Shown: positions 1-5,114, counted from the stretch's first letter. The stretch: 5,357 nucleotides of DNA from Gemmatimonadota bacterium (GCA_030598525.1 JAUVPT010000135.1:1-5357); one strand, 5' to 3'. The notes: generated from the letters alone by a model not told the origin. Program-made: numbers and translations.

Positions 1-1057
1 CGATCTCCATGTGCAGGAGCCCCAGGAAGCCGCACCGGAAGCCGAACCCGAGGGCCGTGGACGTCTCCGGATCCCAGTGGAGGCTGGCGTCGCTGAGCTG
101 CAGCTTGGCGAGGGCGTCGCGCAGCTCCTCGAACTGGTCCGTATCCGTCGGGTACAGGCCGGCGAACACGACTGGCTTGGCCTCCTGGTAGCCTGGCAGA
201 AGATCCGGCGCCCGATCGGCGGCATCGAACATCGTATCTCCCACCCGGGTGTCCGAGATCCGCTTGATCTGCGCCGTCAGGTAGCCGACCTCGCCCGCCT
301 TCAGCTCACCGACGGGCTGGAGGCCGAGGCGCATGAAGCCCGTCTCATCCACCTCGTACTCCGCCTCGCTCGCCCCGAAGCCTACGATCATGCCCTTCCG
401 GATCGACCCGTCCACCACTCGAAGGAAGGGGACGGCGCCCCGGTACTTGTCGTACATCGAATCGAAGATCAGGGCCCGGAGAGGCGCCTCGGGATTCCCG
501 GAAGGTGGCGGCACCCGGTGCACTATGGCCTCGAGGATTTCGCCGACTCCGGTGCCCATCTTGGCCGAAGCCAGCAGCACGTCCTCCGGCTCGACCCCGA
601 TCAGCTCACAGATCTCGTCACGCCGTCTCTCCGGTTCCGCGGCCGGAAGGTCGATTTTGTTCACAATGGGGATGATCTCGAGTCCGGCGTTCAGGGCCAG
701 GAACAGATTCGAGATCGTCTGGGCCTCAATGCCCTGGCTCGCATCCACCACCAGCAGGGCTCCCTCGCAAGCTTCCAGGCTCCGGCTCACCTCGTACGTG
801 AAATCGACGTGCCCCGGCGTGTCGATCAGGTTGAACTGGTACTGCTTCCCGTCGGAAGCGTGATATGGGAGACGAACCGCGTTCAACTTGATCGTGATGC
901 CGCGTTCCCGCTCCAGGTCCATCGAGTCGAGGACCTGTTCCTTCATCTGGCGGGCCTCCACCGCGCCCGTCATCTCCAGCAGTCGATCGGCGAGCGTCGA
1001 CTTGCCGTGGTCGATGTGGGCCACGATGGAAAAATTGCGAATCAGGTTCTGCGGCAC
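1..1057 (-). CDS. lepA: Elongation factor 4 (LepA) GTPase, N-terminal ~352 residues, cut by window edge
   Basis: I translated this frame base by base and it is open from a GTG at 1057 down to position 1. LepA is a ribosome-binding translational GTPase that can back-translocate or remodel stalled elongating ribosomes. Visible motifs: P-loop AHIDHGKST (residues 13-21), switch I region ending RERGITIK (50-57), DTPGH with the catalytic His at 83 (79-83), NKID (133-136) and SAK (164-166). After the G domain comes the domain II beta-barrel (from about 190), then the domain III start ending in GFRCGFLGLLHMEI, a LepA hallmark. The family is about 600 residues, so roughly 250 C-terminal residues, including the LepA-specific CTD, lie outside the window. 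The GTG start is supported by GAGG five bases upstream and by the near-canonical N-terminus MPQNLIRNFSIVAHIDHGKS. It is the last visible gene of the pyk-hydrolase-lepA run, 43 nt after the hydrolase stop. Identification is firm. Confidence 0.97.
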   Translation of the reverse strand, partial: MPQNLIRNFSIVAHIDHGKSTLADRLLEMTGAVEARQMKEQVLDSMDLERERGITIKLNAVRLPYHASDGKQYQFNLIDTPGHVDFTYEVSRSLEACEGALLVVDASQGIEAQTISNLFLALNAGLEIIPIVNKIDLPAAEPERRRDEICELIGVEPEDVLLASAKMGTGVGEILEAIVHRVPPPSGNPEAPLRALIFDSMYDKYRGAVPFLRVVDGSIRKGMIVGFGASEAEYEVDETGFMRLGLQPVGELKAGEVGYLTAQIKRISDTRVGDTMFDAADRAPDLLPGYQEAKPVVFAGLYPTDTDQFEELRDALAKLQLSDASLHWDPETSTALGFGFRCGFLGLLHMEI

Positions 1058-1100
1058 GTTTTCCTCTTCACACTGGTTTTGACCCGCGGAATATAGACCT

Positions 1101-1877
1101 TCAGATCTCGATCGTCAGCCCGTCCCACGCGGGCTTCACTCCGGCCGGGAGACGCGATTCCAGATCCGCGTGATCGACCCTGTGCGTCAGGTGCGTCAGG
1201 TAGGTCGTTCCGGCTTCGAGTCGCCGGGCGGCCTCGAGCGCTTCTTCCACGTTGAAGTGGGTCGGGTGCGGGTTCCCGTACCACAGCGCGTTGATCACCA
1301 GCACCGGCACACCCTGGAGCAGCGGAACGGCGCTGTCCGGGACCTCCTTGGCATCCACGATGACGGCGAGGTCGCCCACCCGGAAACCGTAGCTTCGGAA
1401 CCAGCCATGCGGAAAAGCGACGGTCTCCAGGTCGAAGCCTGCCGCCTCGACACGGTCCCGGTCCTCGAACGTCACGAGATCGAGGCCCGGGACGCTGCTC
1501 CCCGGCGTCGTCCTCGCGTCCGGGCCCCAGAAATAGGCGAAGCGGGTTCGGAGCTCTTCCTCATACTCGGCGGCCACGTACACGGGCAGTCGGTAGCCCT
1601 CCCGGGTCGTGAACGCCCGCAGATCATCGATTCCGTGCACATGATCGGCGTGCGCGTGGGTAATGAACACGCCGTCCAGGTGATCGACCTTCGCCGCGAG
1701 GAGCTGCAGCCGAAGTTCGGGCGGTGTGTCCACCAGCAGCCGCCGTCCCTCGTCCTCCAGCAACAGGCCATGCCGCGTGCGCCAGTTGCGCGGATTGTCG
1801 GACGTGCACACGGCGCAGTCGCACCCCGGCACCGGGACCCCGAACGACGTTCCGGTACCAAGAAAGGTCAGTCTCAT
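1101..1877 (-). CDS. Metallo-beta-lactamase-fold hydrolase, PhnP/RNase Z-like (COG1235 type)
   Basis: This 258-residue protein starts LTFLGTGTSFGVPVPGC and carries the metal-binding HAHADH motif at residues 74-79. Further expected ligands follow: the His of FPHG, the Asp of VIVDAKE, a PTHFN segment, and the His residues of THLTH near the C-terminus. A CxCxxC cluster (Cys19, 21, 24) matches the structural zinc site of the PhnP subgroup. Family members are dinuclear-metal phosphodiesterases; PhnP itself cleaves phosphoribosyl cyclic phosphate. No phosphonate genes lie nearby, so the substrate is unknown and I do not assign phnP. There is no signal peptide, so it should be cytosolic. The ATG lies only 4 nt after the pyk stop and has no strong Shine-Dalgarno site (only GTGAG in the pyk end), which suggests translational coupling to pyk. 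Family is confident, substrate is not. Confidence 0.9.
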   Translation of the reverse strand: MRLTFLGTGTSFGVPVPGCDCAVCTSDNPRNWRTRHGLLLEDEGRRLLVDTPPELRLQLLAAKVDHLDGVFITHAHADHVHGIDDLRAFTTREGYRLPVYVAAEYEEELRTRFAYFWGPDARTTPGSSVPGLDLVTFEDRDRVEAAGFDLETVAFPHGWFRSYGFRVGDLAVIVDAKEVPDSAVPLLQGVPVLVINALWYGNPHPTHFNVEEALEAARRLEAGTTYLTHLTHRVDHADLESRLPAGVKPAWDGLTIEI

Positions 1878-1881
1878 GCGC

Positions 1882-3309
1882 TCACAGCTTCTCTACGCGC
1901 AAGTAGTTCGTGGTGCCCGGCACGTCGAACGGCATTCCCGCCGTGACCACGCACTGCCGGCCCGGCTCCGCGAGGCCGTGCTCGAACGCGTAAGTCCGCG
2001 CCCTCGCCAGCATGCCGTCGTAACTCACCGACTCGTCGTGGTGGATCGGCACCACCCCCCAGACCAGCGCGAGCTGTCGGTACGTATTCTCCTTGTCCGT
2101 AACCGCCAGGATCGGCACGCGGGGCCGCTGGGCAGCCAGCAGGCGGGCCGTGAAACCGCTCGTGGTGAGCGTGATCAGGAACGGCGCCCCGAGCCGGTGC
2201 GTCGCCTCGACCGCCGCCCCGGCAATGGCTCCCGGCACCGTGCGGTGGACTCCGGAGCGCACCATTGGCGCTCCGACGTCGGACGGATTCTCCAGGAACC
2301 CGGACTCGTTCTCGATCCGCCGGGCCACCCGGTCCATCGCCTCCACCGCCTCCACCGGGTAATCGCCGACGGCGGTCTCGCCCGAGAGCATGACCACGTC
2401 CGTACCGTCGAGCAGAGCGTTCGCCACATCAGAGACTTCGGCCCTGGTAGGACGCGATGTGAAGGTCATGGACTCGAGCATCTGCGTGGCCGTGATCCCG
2501 ATCGATACCGACTCCTGGCTCAGTCGGAGAACCCTCTTCTGGACGATCGGGACTTCTTCGAAATCGAGCTCGACGCCCAGGTCACCCCGGGCCACCATCA
2601 CCCCGTCCGCGAGAGAGAGGATCTCGACCAGGTTCCGAACGGCCTGCTCCTTCTCAATCTTCGCTATGATCAACACTTCGTCATTGACCAGGTCGCGGAG
2701 TTCCGCCAGGTCCGCCGCCCGGCGAACGAAGCTGAGGGCTACGTAGTCCACGCCCTGCTCCAGCGCGAATTCCAGGTCGCGCCGGTCCTTGTCCGTCATG
2801 CTGGGCACGCCGAGCGCCTTGCCCGGCAGGTTAAGGCCCTTCCGGGACAGGAGCGTGCCGTGGGTCCGCGCCCGGGCCATGACACGCGCCCCCTCCACTT
2901 CCTCCACGACGAACGCGATGCGACCGTCGTCGAAAAGGAGCCTGTCACCCGGGTCCATTTCGCTTGCCAGGTCAGGGTAGGTGATCGGGATCGCTCCGCC
3001 CGAAGCTCCCGCGTCAGCGTCGTGCAGGGCCTCGAACGCGTAGAGCTCGCCCTTCACAATGTCGAGAGGACCGGGAAGCACCCCGACGCGGATCTTGGGA
3101 CCCTGCAGGTCAGCCAGCACGGCCAGCGGACGGCCGACATCGCGGGCCACGTCGCGCGCCAATCGAATGGTCCGGGCCGCATCCTCGTGCGAGCTGTGCG
3201 AGAAGTTGACGCGAACGGCATCCATGCCGGCGTCGACGAGACGGCGGAATACCTCGGGCTCCCGCGATGCGGGCCCGATCGTGCATATGATCTTGGCGCG
3301 ACGAATCAC
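1882..3309 (-). CDS. pyk: Pyruvate kinase
   Basis: Catalyses phosphoenolpyruvate + ADP to pyruvate + ATP, the last step of glycolysis, in the cytosol, normally as a tetramer. The 475-residue length is typical of bacterial enzymes. Motifs in order: KIICTIGPAS (6-15), RVNFSHSS with substrate-binding Arg33, Asn35 and Ser37, LADLQGPKIR (65-74), the beta-barrel B domain (about 75-165), IIAKIEKE with catalytic Lys217 and metal-binding Glu219, MVARGDLGVE with metal ligand Asp243 (238-247), and ITATQMLESM (272-281) followed by RPTRAEVSDVANALLDGTD. The C domain spans about 355-475. The start is GTG: the protein then begins IRRAKIICTIGPAS as the family should, and GAGG lies 10 nt upstream. It leads a likely three-gene transcript with the hydrolase and lepA. 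I saw no convincing promoter in the 113 nt between the start and the upstream terminator. All key residues are present. Confidence 0.97.
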   Translation of the reverse strand: MIRRAKIICTIGPASREPEVFRRLVDAGMDAVRVNFSHSSHEDAARTIRLARDVARDVGRPLAVLADLQGPKIRVGVLPGPLDIVKGELYAFEALHDADAGASGGAIPITYPDLASEMDPGDRLLFDDGRIAFVVEEVEGARVMARARTHGTLLSRKGLNLPGKALGVPSMTDKDRRDLEFALEQGVDYVALSFVRRAADLAELRDLVNDEVLIIAKIEKEQAVRNLVEILSLADGVMVARGDLGVELDFEEVPIVQKRVLRLSQESVSIGITATQMLESMTFTSRPTRAEVSDVANALLDGTDVVMLSGETAVGDYPVEAVEAMDRVARRIENESGFLENPSDVGAPMVRSGVHRTVPGAIAGAAVEATHRLGAPFLITLTTSGFTARLLAAQRPRVPILAVTDKENTYRQLALVWGVVPIHHDESVSYDGMLARARTYAFEHGLAEPGRQCVVTAGMPFDVPGTTNYLRVEKL

Positions 3310-3391
3310 CGCGAACTGTCCTCGCTTTCAGGGTCCGGGACGGAATCCGCCGCTGCCTGCGGGCCCGTCGTCCAATCGTTCTCGACAAGAT

Positions 3392-3415
3392 AACGCCGGG
3401 ATCGCTCCCGGCGTT
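3392..3415 (-). terminator. Perfect 10-bp hairpin in the pyk leader, possible second terminator
   Basis: Arms AACGCCGGGA (3392-3401) and TCCCGGCGTT (3406-3415) pair perfectly around four bases. Read on the minus strand the loop is GCGA, a GNRA tetraloop, and the stem is followed by TTATCTTGT, an imperfect U-rich run. It lies seven bases beyond the T-tract of the stronger terminator at 3423-3461. It could be a back-up terminator for the upstream gene or a structured or stabilising element in the 5' leader of pyk. No plus-strand gene converges here. Confidence 0.45.
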
Positions 3416-3422
3416 CATCGAC

Positions 3423-3461
3423 AAAAAAAGGCCCGGCCCCGAGCACACGGGAGCCGGGCCT
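3423..3461 (-). terminator. Rho-independent terminator of the 113-residue orphan gene
   Basis: On the minus strand, stem AGGCCCGGC / GCCGGGCCT (9 bp, positions 3453-3461 and 3429-3437) is extended by three more C-G pairs across one bulged base. It is closed by an 8-nt loop and followed directly by seven T residues (3429-3423). This is the classic intrinsic terminator layout. It begins 15 nt after the stop codon at 3477, so it ends the transcript of the minus-strand gene and separates it from pyk. Confidence 0.88.
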
Positions 3462-3476
3462 CGTGGTGCAACTCTG

Positions 3477-3818
3477 TCAGGCGTGCAGCGCAGCGTCCAG
3501 CGTGAGCTCCGGCCGGTGGTCCAGCAACCAGCGGTGCAGGCTCATGAGGCCGCGCAGAGGTACGCACTCCAGGGCACTCGGTTCCAACCCCGGGATGATG
3601 CAGGCCGCCGCGCGGCGGCAGAAATACGTCTTCTGCCTCTGCCTCTGCTCCACCGAGAGGTTCGTACCTCCCGGAATGTCCGGGATGGGCTCCAGCAGAC
3701 GGCGATAGCTGAAGACTTCCCGTGAAGAAAAGTGATCCGGGATGTGATAGGCCTTGCCGTCCAGCTCGAAAGATCCGTCTCCGGCGATGAGAAGAAGGTC
3801 CGGCATCGCTACAGCCAT
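3477..3818 (-). CDS. Small protein of unknown function, 113 residues
   Basis: I do not recognise this protein. It is 113 residues with no signal peptide or membrane segment. A short N-terminal beta-like stretch (LLLIAGDGSFELDGKAYHIP) leads into a mostly helical, basic C-terminal half (VEQRQRQKTYFCRRAAACII, then PLRGLMSLHRWLLDHRPEL). There are three cysteines (67, 73, 85) not spaced as a metal site. The layout loosely recalls small phage tail-assembly chaperones, but that is only an impression. The start at 3818 is supported by AAGGAG eight bases upstream; a second in-frame ATG at 3806 is possible. The frame stays open back to a GTG at 4097, but that extension lacks a Shine-Dalgarno site and looks non-coding. 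A strong terminator follows, so the gene is probably transcribed alone. Its leader contains the NrdR-like operator and structured RNA described separately. That the gene is real is supported by RBS, terminator and coding-like third positions; its function is unknown. Confidence 0.75.
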   Translation of the reverse strand: MAVAMPDLLLIAGDGSFELDGKAYHIPDHFSSREVFSYRRLLEPIPDIPGGTNLSVEQRQRQKTYFCRRAAACIIPGLEPSALECVPLRGLMSLHRWLLDHRPELTLDAALHA

Positions 3819-3891
3819 TGCACCAGCTCCTTGCCACGGTCGGCACCTCCGCGCGGGGCGGGAGGCCAGGACATGAAACGCTTCCGTCTCT

Positions 3892-3916
3892 ATCATACAG
3901 GCGACCTGTCGGTCGC
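3892..3916 (-). promoter_or_regulatory. Possible gene-proximal promoter with adjacent inverted repeat
   Basis: On the minus strand TATGAT (3897-3892) matches the -10 consensus at five of six bases. A perfect inverted repeat, GCGACC-GACA-GGTCGC (3916-3901), sits immediately upstream. The corresponding -35 position has no good hexamer. The repeat could be an operator or, if transcription starts further upstream, simply a leader hairpin. This would give the orphan gene a ~65-nt leader instead of a ~290-nt one. Confidence 0.25.
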
Positions 3917-3963
3917 CGTATTGCCGCGTGTGGGCTCCGTTGGGCAAGCCCGGCTGTGTCCCT

Positions 3964-4060
3964 CTTCCGAGTACGGCTCGGCGCCCTCGCCATCGGCGAA
4001 GCGCAACTGACGGGCTGATCTCTTGCACTGCTGCCCGCCGGGCGCCGGCCGTACCGAAAA
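3964..4060 (-). other. Predicted structured leader RNA: 21-bp stem with three-way junction
   Basis: On the minus strand GTACGGCCGGCGCCC (4054-4040) pairs with GGGCGCCGAGCCGTAC (3986-3971) over 15 Watson-Crick pairs with one bulged A. Past a bulged U at 3970, six more pairs extend it outward (4055-4060 with 3969-3964), two of them U-G wobbles. The 53-nt interior forms two more helices: GGCGGGC/GCCCGTC (4039-4033 with 4015-4009, 7 bp with one G-U, 17-nt loop) and TCGCC-GAT-GGCGA (3999-3987), joined by an unpaired AGTTGCGCT. The wobbles pair only in minus-strand RNA and would be A-C mismatches in the other, which favours a minus transcript. It lies between the promoter candidate and the orphan gene, so it may be a cis-regulatory leader or a separate small RNA. 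I could not match it to a known riboswitch class. The fold was done by hand and is not a computed minimum. Confidence 0.45.
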
Positions 4061-4093
4061 CCACCTGATACCCAACCCGAGGAAACCCCGAAG

Positions 4094-4109
4094 CCACAAT
4101 ATCTGGTGT
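4094..4109. promoter_or_regulatory. NrdR-like box 2
   Basis: CCACAATATCTGGTGT fits the 16-bp palindromic NrdR consensus (about ACACWATATATWGTGT) at 13 of 16 positions by my count. NrdR is the ATP/dATP-sensing zinc-ribbon/ATP-cone repressor of ribonucleotide reductase genes. It typically binds two such boxes spaced about three helical turns apart. The second box lies 15 bp away, 31 bp centre to centre, exactly that arrangement. For the minus-strand promoter candidate it would cover the start point. Confidence 0.7.
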
Positions 4110-4115
4110 CGCCCG

Positions 4116-4144
4116 AAACTACCACCGCTAGATGTTGTGGTCAA
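4116..4144 (-). promoter_or_regulatory. Candidate promoter overlapped by the NrdR-like boxes
   Basis: On the minus strand TTGACC (4144-4139) matches the -35 consensus at five of six bases, followed by a 17-bp spacer and TAGTTT (4121-4116), a weak -10 (three of six). Box 1 fills the spacer and box 2 would cover the start point near 4110. This is the geometry expected for repression by NrdR. If used, the promoter gives the orphan gene a leader of about 290 nt. Confidence 0.4.
4125..4140. promoter_or_regulatory. NrdR-like box 1
   Basis: On the minus strand this reads CCACAACATCTAGCGG, sharing 12 of 16 bases with box 2 (plus-strand CCACAATATCTGGTGT) and about 11 of 16 with the NrdR consensus. 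The CACAACATCTAG core resembles NrdR sites known from GC-rich bacteria. The repeat between the two boxes is best explained as a tandem operator, although the two boxes can also pair as RNA over 13 bp with two wobbles. Confidence 0.68.
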
Positions 4145-4177
4145 GTTTTCCAGAGGACCTGAACTGGAAAGCCCACC

Positions 4178-4206
4178 TTGAATACAGGGCTCCGGACACG
4201 CATCTT
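4178..4206 (+). promoter_or_regulatory. Weak promoter candidate for the cold-shock gene
   Basis: TTGAAT (4178-4183), a 17-bp spacer and CATCTT (4201-4206) is the best plus-strand sigma-70-like pair I see upstream of the cold-shock gene. The match is modest (four and three of six). A short inverted repeat, AGCCC/GGGCT (4170-4191), overlaps it. Confidence 0.2.
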
Positions 4207-4278
4207 CCAGCGACACTCTCGCTTCTACACCCGGTACGGTGTTGCTGAGCGACCCGAATGACGATTGCGGAGCAATTG

Positions 4279-4725
4279 ATGGCACGCGAAAAAGGCATCG
4301 TGAAGTGGTTCTCCACCGACAAGGGGTACGGCTTCATCCGTCGGGACAGTGGGGACGAGATCTTCGTCCACCACACCGACATCGAGGTGGATGGGTACGC
4401 GTCACTCAAAAACGGTGAGACCGTCGAGTTCGACGTGTTCGAATCCGACCGTGGACCGAAGGCCCGGAACCTGGTTCCCCTGGACGCCGACGGGTCGCAG
4501 CCGGCCCCCCGGGCGAGGACCGGCGACGCAAAGACGGAACGTGGAGCGAGGGCTGAGGGCCGGTCACAAAGAGGACGTGGCGGATCCGGCAGCCGAAAGC
4601 GTTCCAGCCGTTCGGGATCGAGTCCTGCGGCCGGGGCGACGGCCGGAACGGCTGACGGCAAGAAAACGCTCGCCCAGCAGTTGCGCGAGCGTTTGAGCCG
4701 GAGGTTCCCGGGCATCGGCGCGTAG
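4279..4725 (+). CDS. Cold-shock-domain protein with long Arg/Gly/Ser-rich tail
   Basis: Residues 1-68 form a standard cold-shock domain, a five-stranded OB fold that binds single-stranded RNA or DNA: GIVKWFSTDKGYGFI contains RNP1 (KGYGFI, 15-20), IFVHHTDI (28-35) is RNP2, and the domain ends EFDVFESDRGPKARNLVPL. Residues 69-148 are low-complexity, rich in Arg, Gly, Ser and Ala (for example RSQRGRGGSGSRKRSSRSGS), probably disordered and nucleic-acid binding. They end in a basic amphipathic segment, KKTLAQQLRERLSRRFPGI. Classical Csp proteins are only about 65-75 residues, so the tail doubles the protein. I chose ATG 4279 because GGAG lies six bases upstream and it gives the usual MAREKGIVKWF start. 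ATG 4258 would add seven residues (MTIAEQL) with a poorer site. A weak hairpin (AAGCC/GGCTT, 4732-4748) follows without a T-tract. Likely an RNA chaperone. Confidence 0.92.
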   Translation: MAREKGIVKWFSTDKGYGFIRRDSGDEIFVHHTDIEVDGYASLKNGETVEFDVFESDRGPKARNLVPLDADGSQPAPRARTGDAKTERGARAEGRSQRGRGGSGSRKRSSRSGSSPAAGATAGTADGKKTLAQQLRERLSRRFPGIGA

Positions 4726-4762
4726 AGCGAAAAGCCCACAGCAGGCTTCGAAGGTCGTGCTC

Positions 4763-4792
4763 TTGAGATTCTGGTGTATCATACACTATCTT
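4763..4792 (+). promoter_or_regulatory. Promoter candidate for rpsU
   Basis: TTGAGA (4763-4768, five of six to TTGACA), an 18-bp spacer and TATCTT (4787-4792, four of six to TATAAT). It would start transcription near 4799 and give rpsU a leader of about 60 nt, so rpsU need not depend on the cold-shock gene. The AT-rich patch stands out against the GC-rich surroundings. Confidence 0.5.
4774..4786. promoter_or_regulatory. Perfect 13-bp palindrome inside the rpsU promoter spacer
   Basis: GTGTAT-C-ATACAC is a perfect inverted repeat with a single central base. It occupies the spacer between the -35 and -10 candidates and abuts the -10. That placement suits a repressor, or an activator of the spacer-bending type. 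I recognise no specific regulator. Confidence 0.4.
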
Positions 4793-4812
4793 TAAGGGCT
4801 TGAAATGGAACG

Positions 4813-4828
4813 CGCGTCGATTGACGCG
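4813..4828 (+). other. Hairpin in the rpsU leader
   Basis: CGCGTC-GATT-GACGCG is a perfect 6-bp stem with a 4-nt loop in the untranslated leader, ending 32 nt before the TTG start. It might take part in translational feedback by bS21 or stabilise the mRNA; nothing in the sequence decides this. Confidence 0.35.
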
Positions 4829-4860
4829 AGCATCGGACACGATCAAAAGGGGACAGACCG

Positions 4861-5058
4861 TTGGAGATCCATATCGGGGAGGGCCAGAACCTGGAGAAGG
4901 CCCTCCGGCAATTCCGACGTAAGGTTCAGCGGGCCGGCATTCTGGCAGACATGCGCAGGAAGCGCCGCTACGAGAAGCCGAGCGAGGCGAAGCGTCGGAA
5001 GGCCAAGGCGGCCGAGCGGCGGCGTGTCCGCAGCGCCCGGCGCCGCGCGCGTCGCTAG
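4861..5058 (+). CDS. rpsU: Small ribosomal subunit protein bS21
   Basis: bS21 sits on the 30S platform near the anti-Shine-Dalgarno end of 16S rRNA and helps initiation. The 65-residue product has the family pattern throughout: a short N-terminal strand (MEIHIGEGQNL), ALRQFRRKVQRAGILADMRR, then RRYEKPSEAKRRKAKAAERR. It ends in an Arg-rich extension (VRSARRRARR) typical of bS21 forms of about 65 residues. The start codon is TTG at 4861, supported by AAGGGG eight bases upstream and by the protein beginning where the family does; no in-frame ATG lies nearby. A promoter with a palindrome lies upstream in the 135-bp gap after the cold-shock gene. About a third of the residues are Lys or Arg, as expected for this protein. 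Confidence 0.95.
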   Translation: MEIHIGEGQNLEKALRQFRRKVQRAGILADMRRKRRYEKPSEAKRRKAKAAERRRVRSARRRARR

Positions 5059-5114
5059 TCCCCATTCTCACACGGCGGGCCCGGACCGGTTTCGAGCGTC
5101 CGGCCCCGCAGCCG

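Larger units (their letters stand above)
3819..4278. other. 460-bp divergent intergenic region, regulatory
   Basis: No credible gene lies between the minus-strand orphan gene and the plus-strand cold-shock gene. Frames that stay open here show no ribosome binding site and no recognisable protein. The stretch holds, from left to right: the orphan-gene ribosome binding site; a TATGAT -10-like hexamer beside the inverted repeat GCGACC-4-GGTCGC (3901-3916); a long three-way-junction RNA fold (3964-4060); two NrdR-like boxes (4094-4140) overlapping a minus-strand promoter candidate; and a weak plus-strand promoter candidate (4178-4206). I found no tRNA, tmRNA, RNase P or SRP RNA signature. Confidence 0.6.

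Noticed and set aside
11..1096. Long plus-strand open frame opposite lepA
   Set aside because: It is the antisense shadow of a clear LepA reading frame in GC-rich DNA and its translation has no recognisable motif.
1726..3393. Long plus-strand open frame opposite pyk and the hydrolase start
   Set aside because: Its translation resembles no protein; the opposite strand carries intact pyruvate kinase with all catalytic residues.
3819..4097. N-terminal extension of the orphan gene to an in-frame GTG at 4097
   Set aside because: The extension has no Shine-Dalgarno site, poor third-position bias and Arg-rich shadow-like composition, and it would run through the structured RNA. The ATG at 3818 has an excellent ribosome binding site.
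3900..4110. Cobalamin riboswitch in the orphan gene's leader
   Set aside because: Only a loose CAGG-N3-CCTG echo of the B12 box and a plus-strand CGCAACTG were found, on opposite strands; the ordered core motifs are absent.
3819..4278. A housekeeping non-coding RNA (tRNA, tmRNA, RNase P, SRP, 6S) in the spacer
   Set aside because: I looked on both strands for their conserved words (T-loop, CCA end, GAGGAAAGTCC-type core) and found none.
3415..4285. Other minus-strand open frames across the orphan gene and the spacer (3415-4125, 3893-4285)
   Set aside because: One overlaps the orphan gene in another frame and runs through the terminator; neither has a good ribosome binding site or a family signature.
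4732..4748. Hairpin AAGCC/GGCTT as a terminator of the cold-shock gene
   Set aside because: The stem is only 5 bp and no T-tract follows, so it is too weak to call.
3891..4785. Shared 9-mer TATCATACA at 3891-3899 and 4777-4785
   Set aside because: Two copies of an AT-rich word that overlaps promoter-like hexamers is weak evidence for a common regulator; the palindrome around the second copy is not kept at the first.
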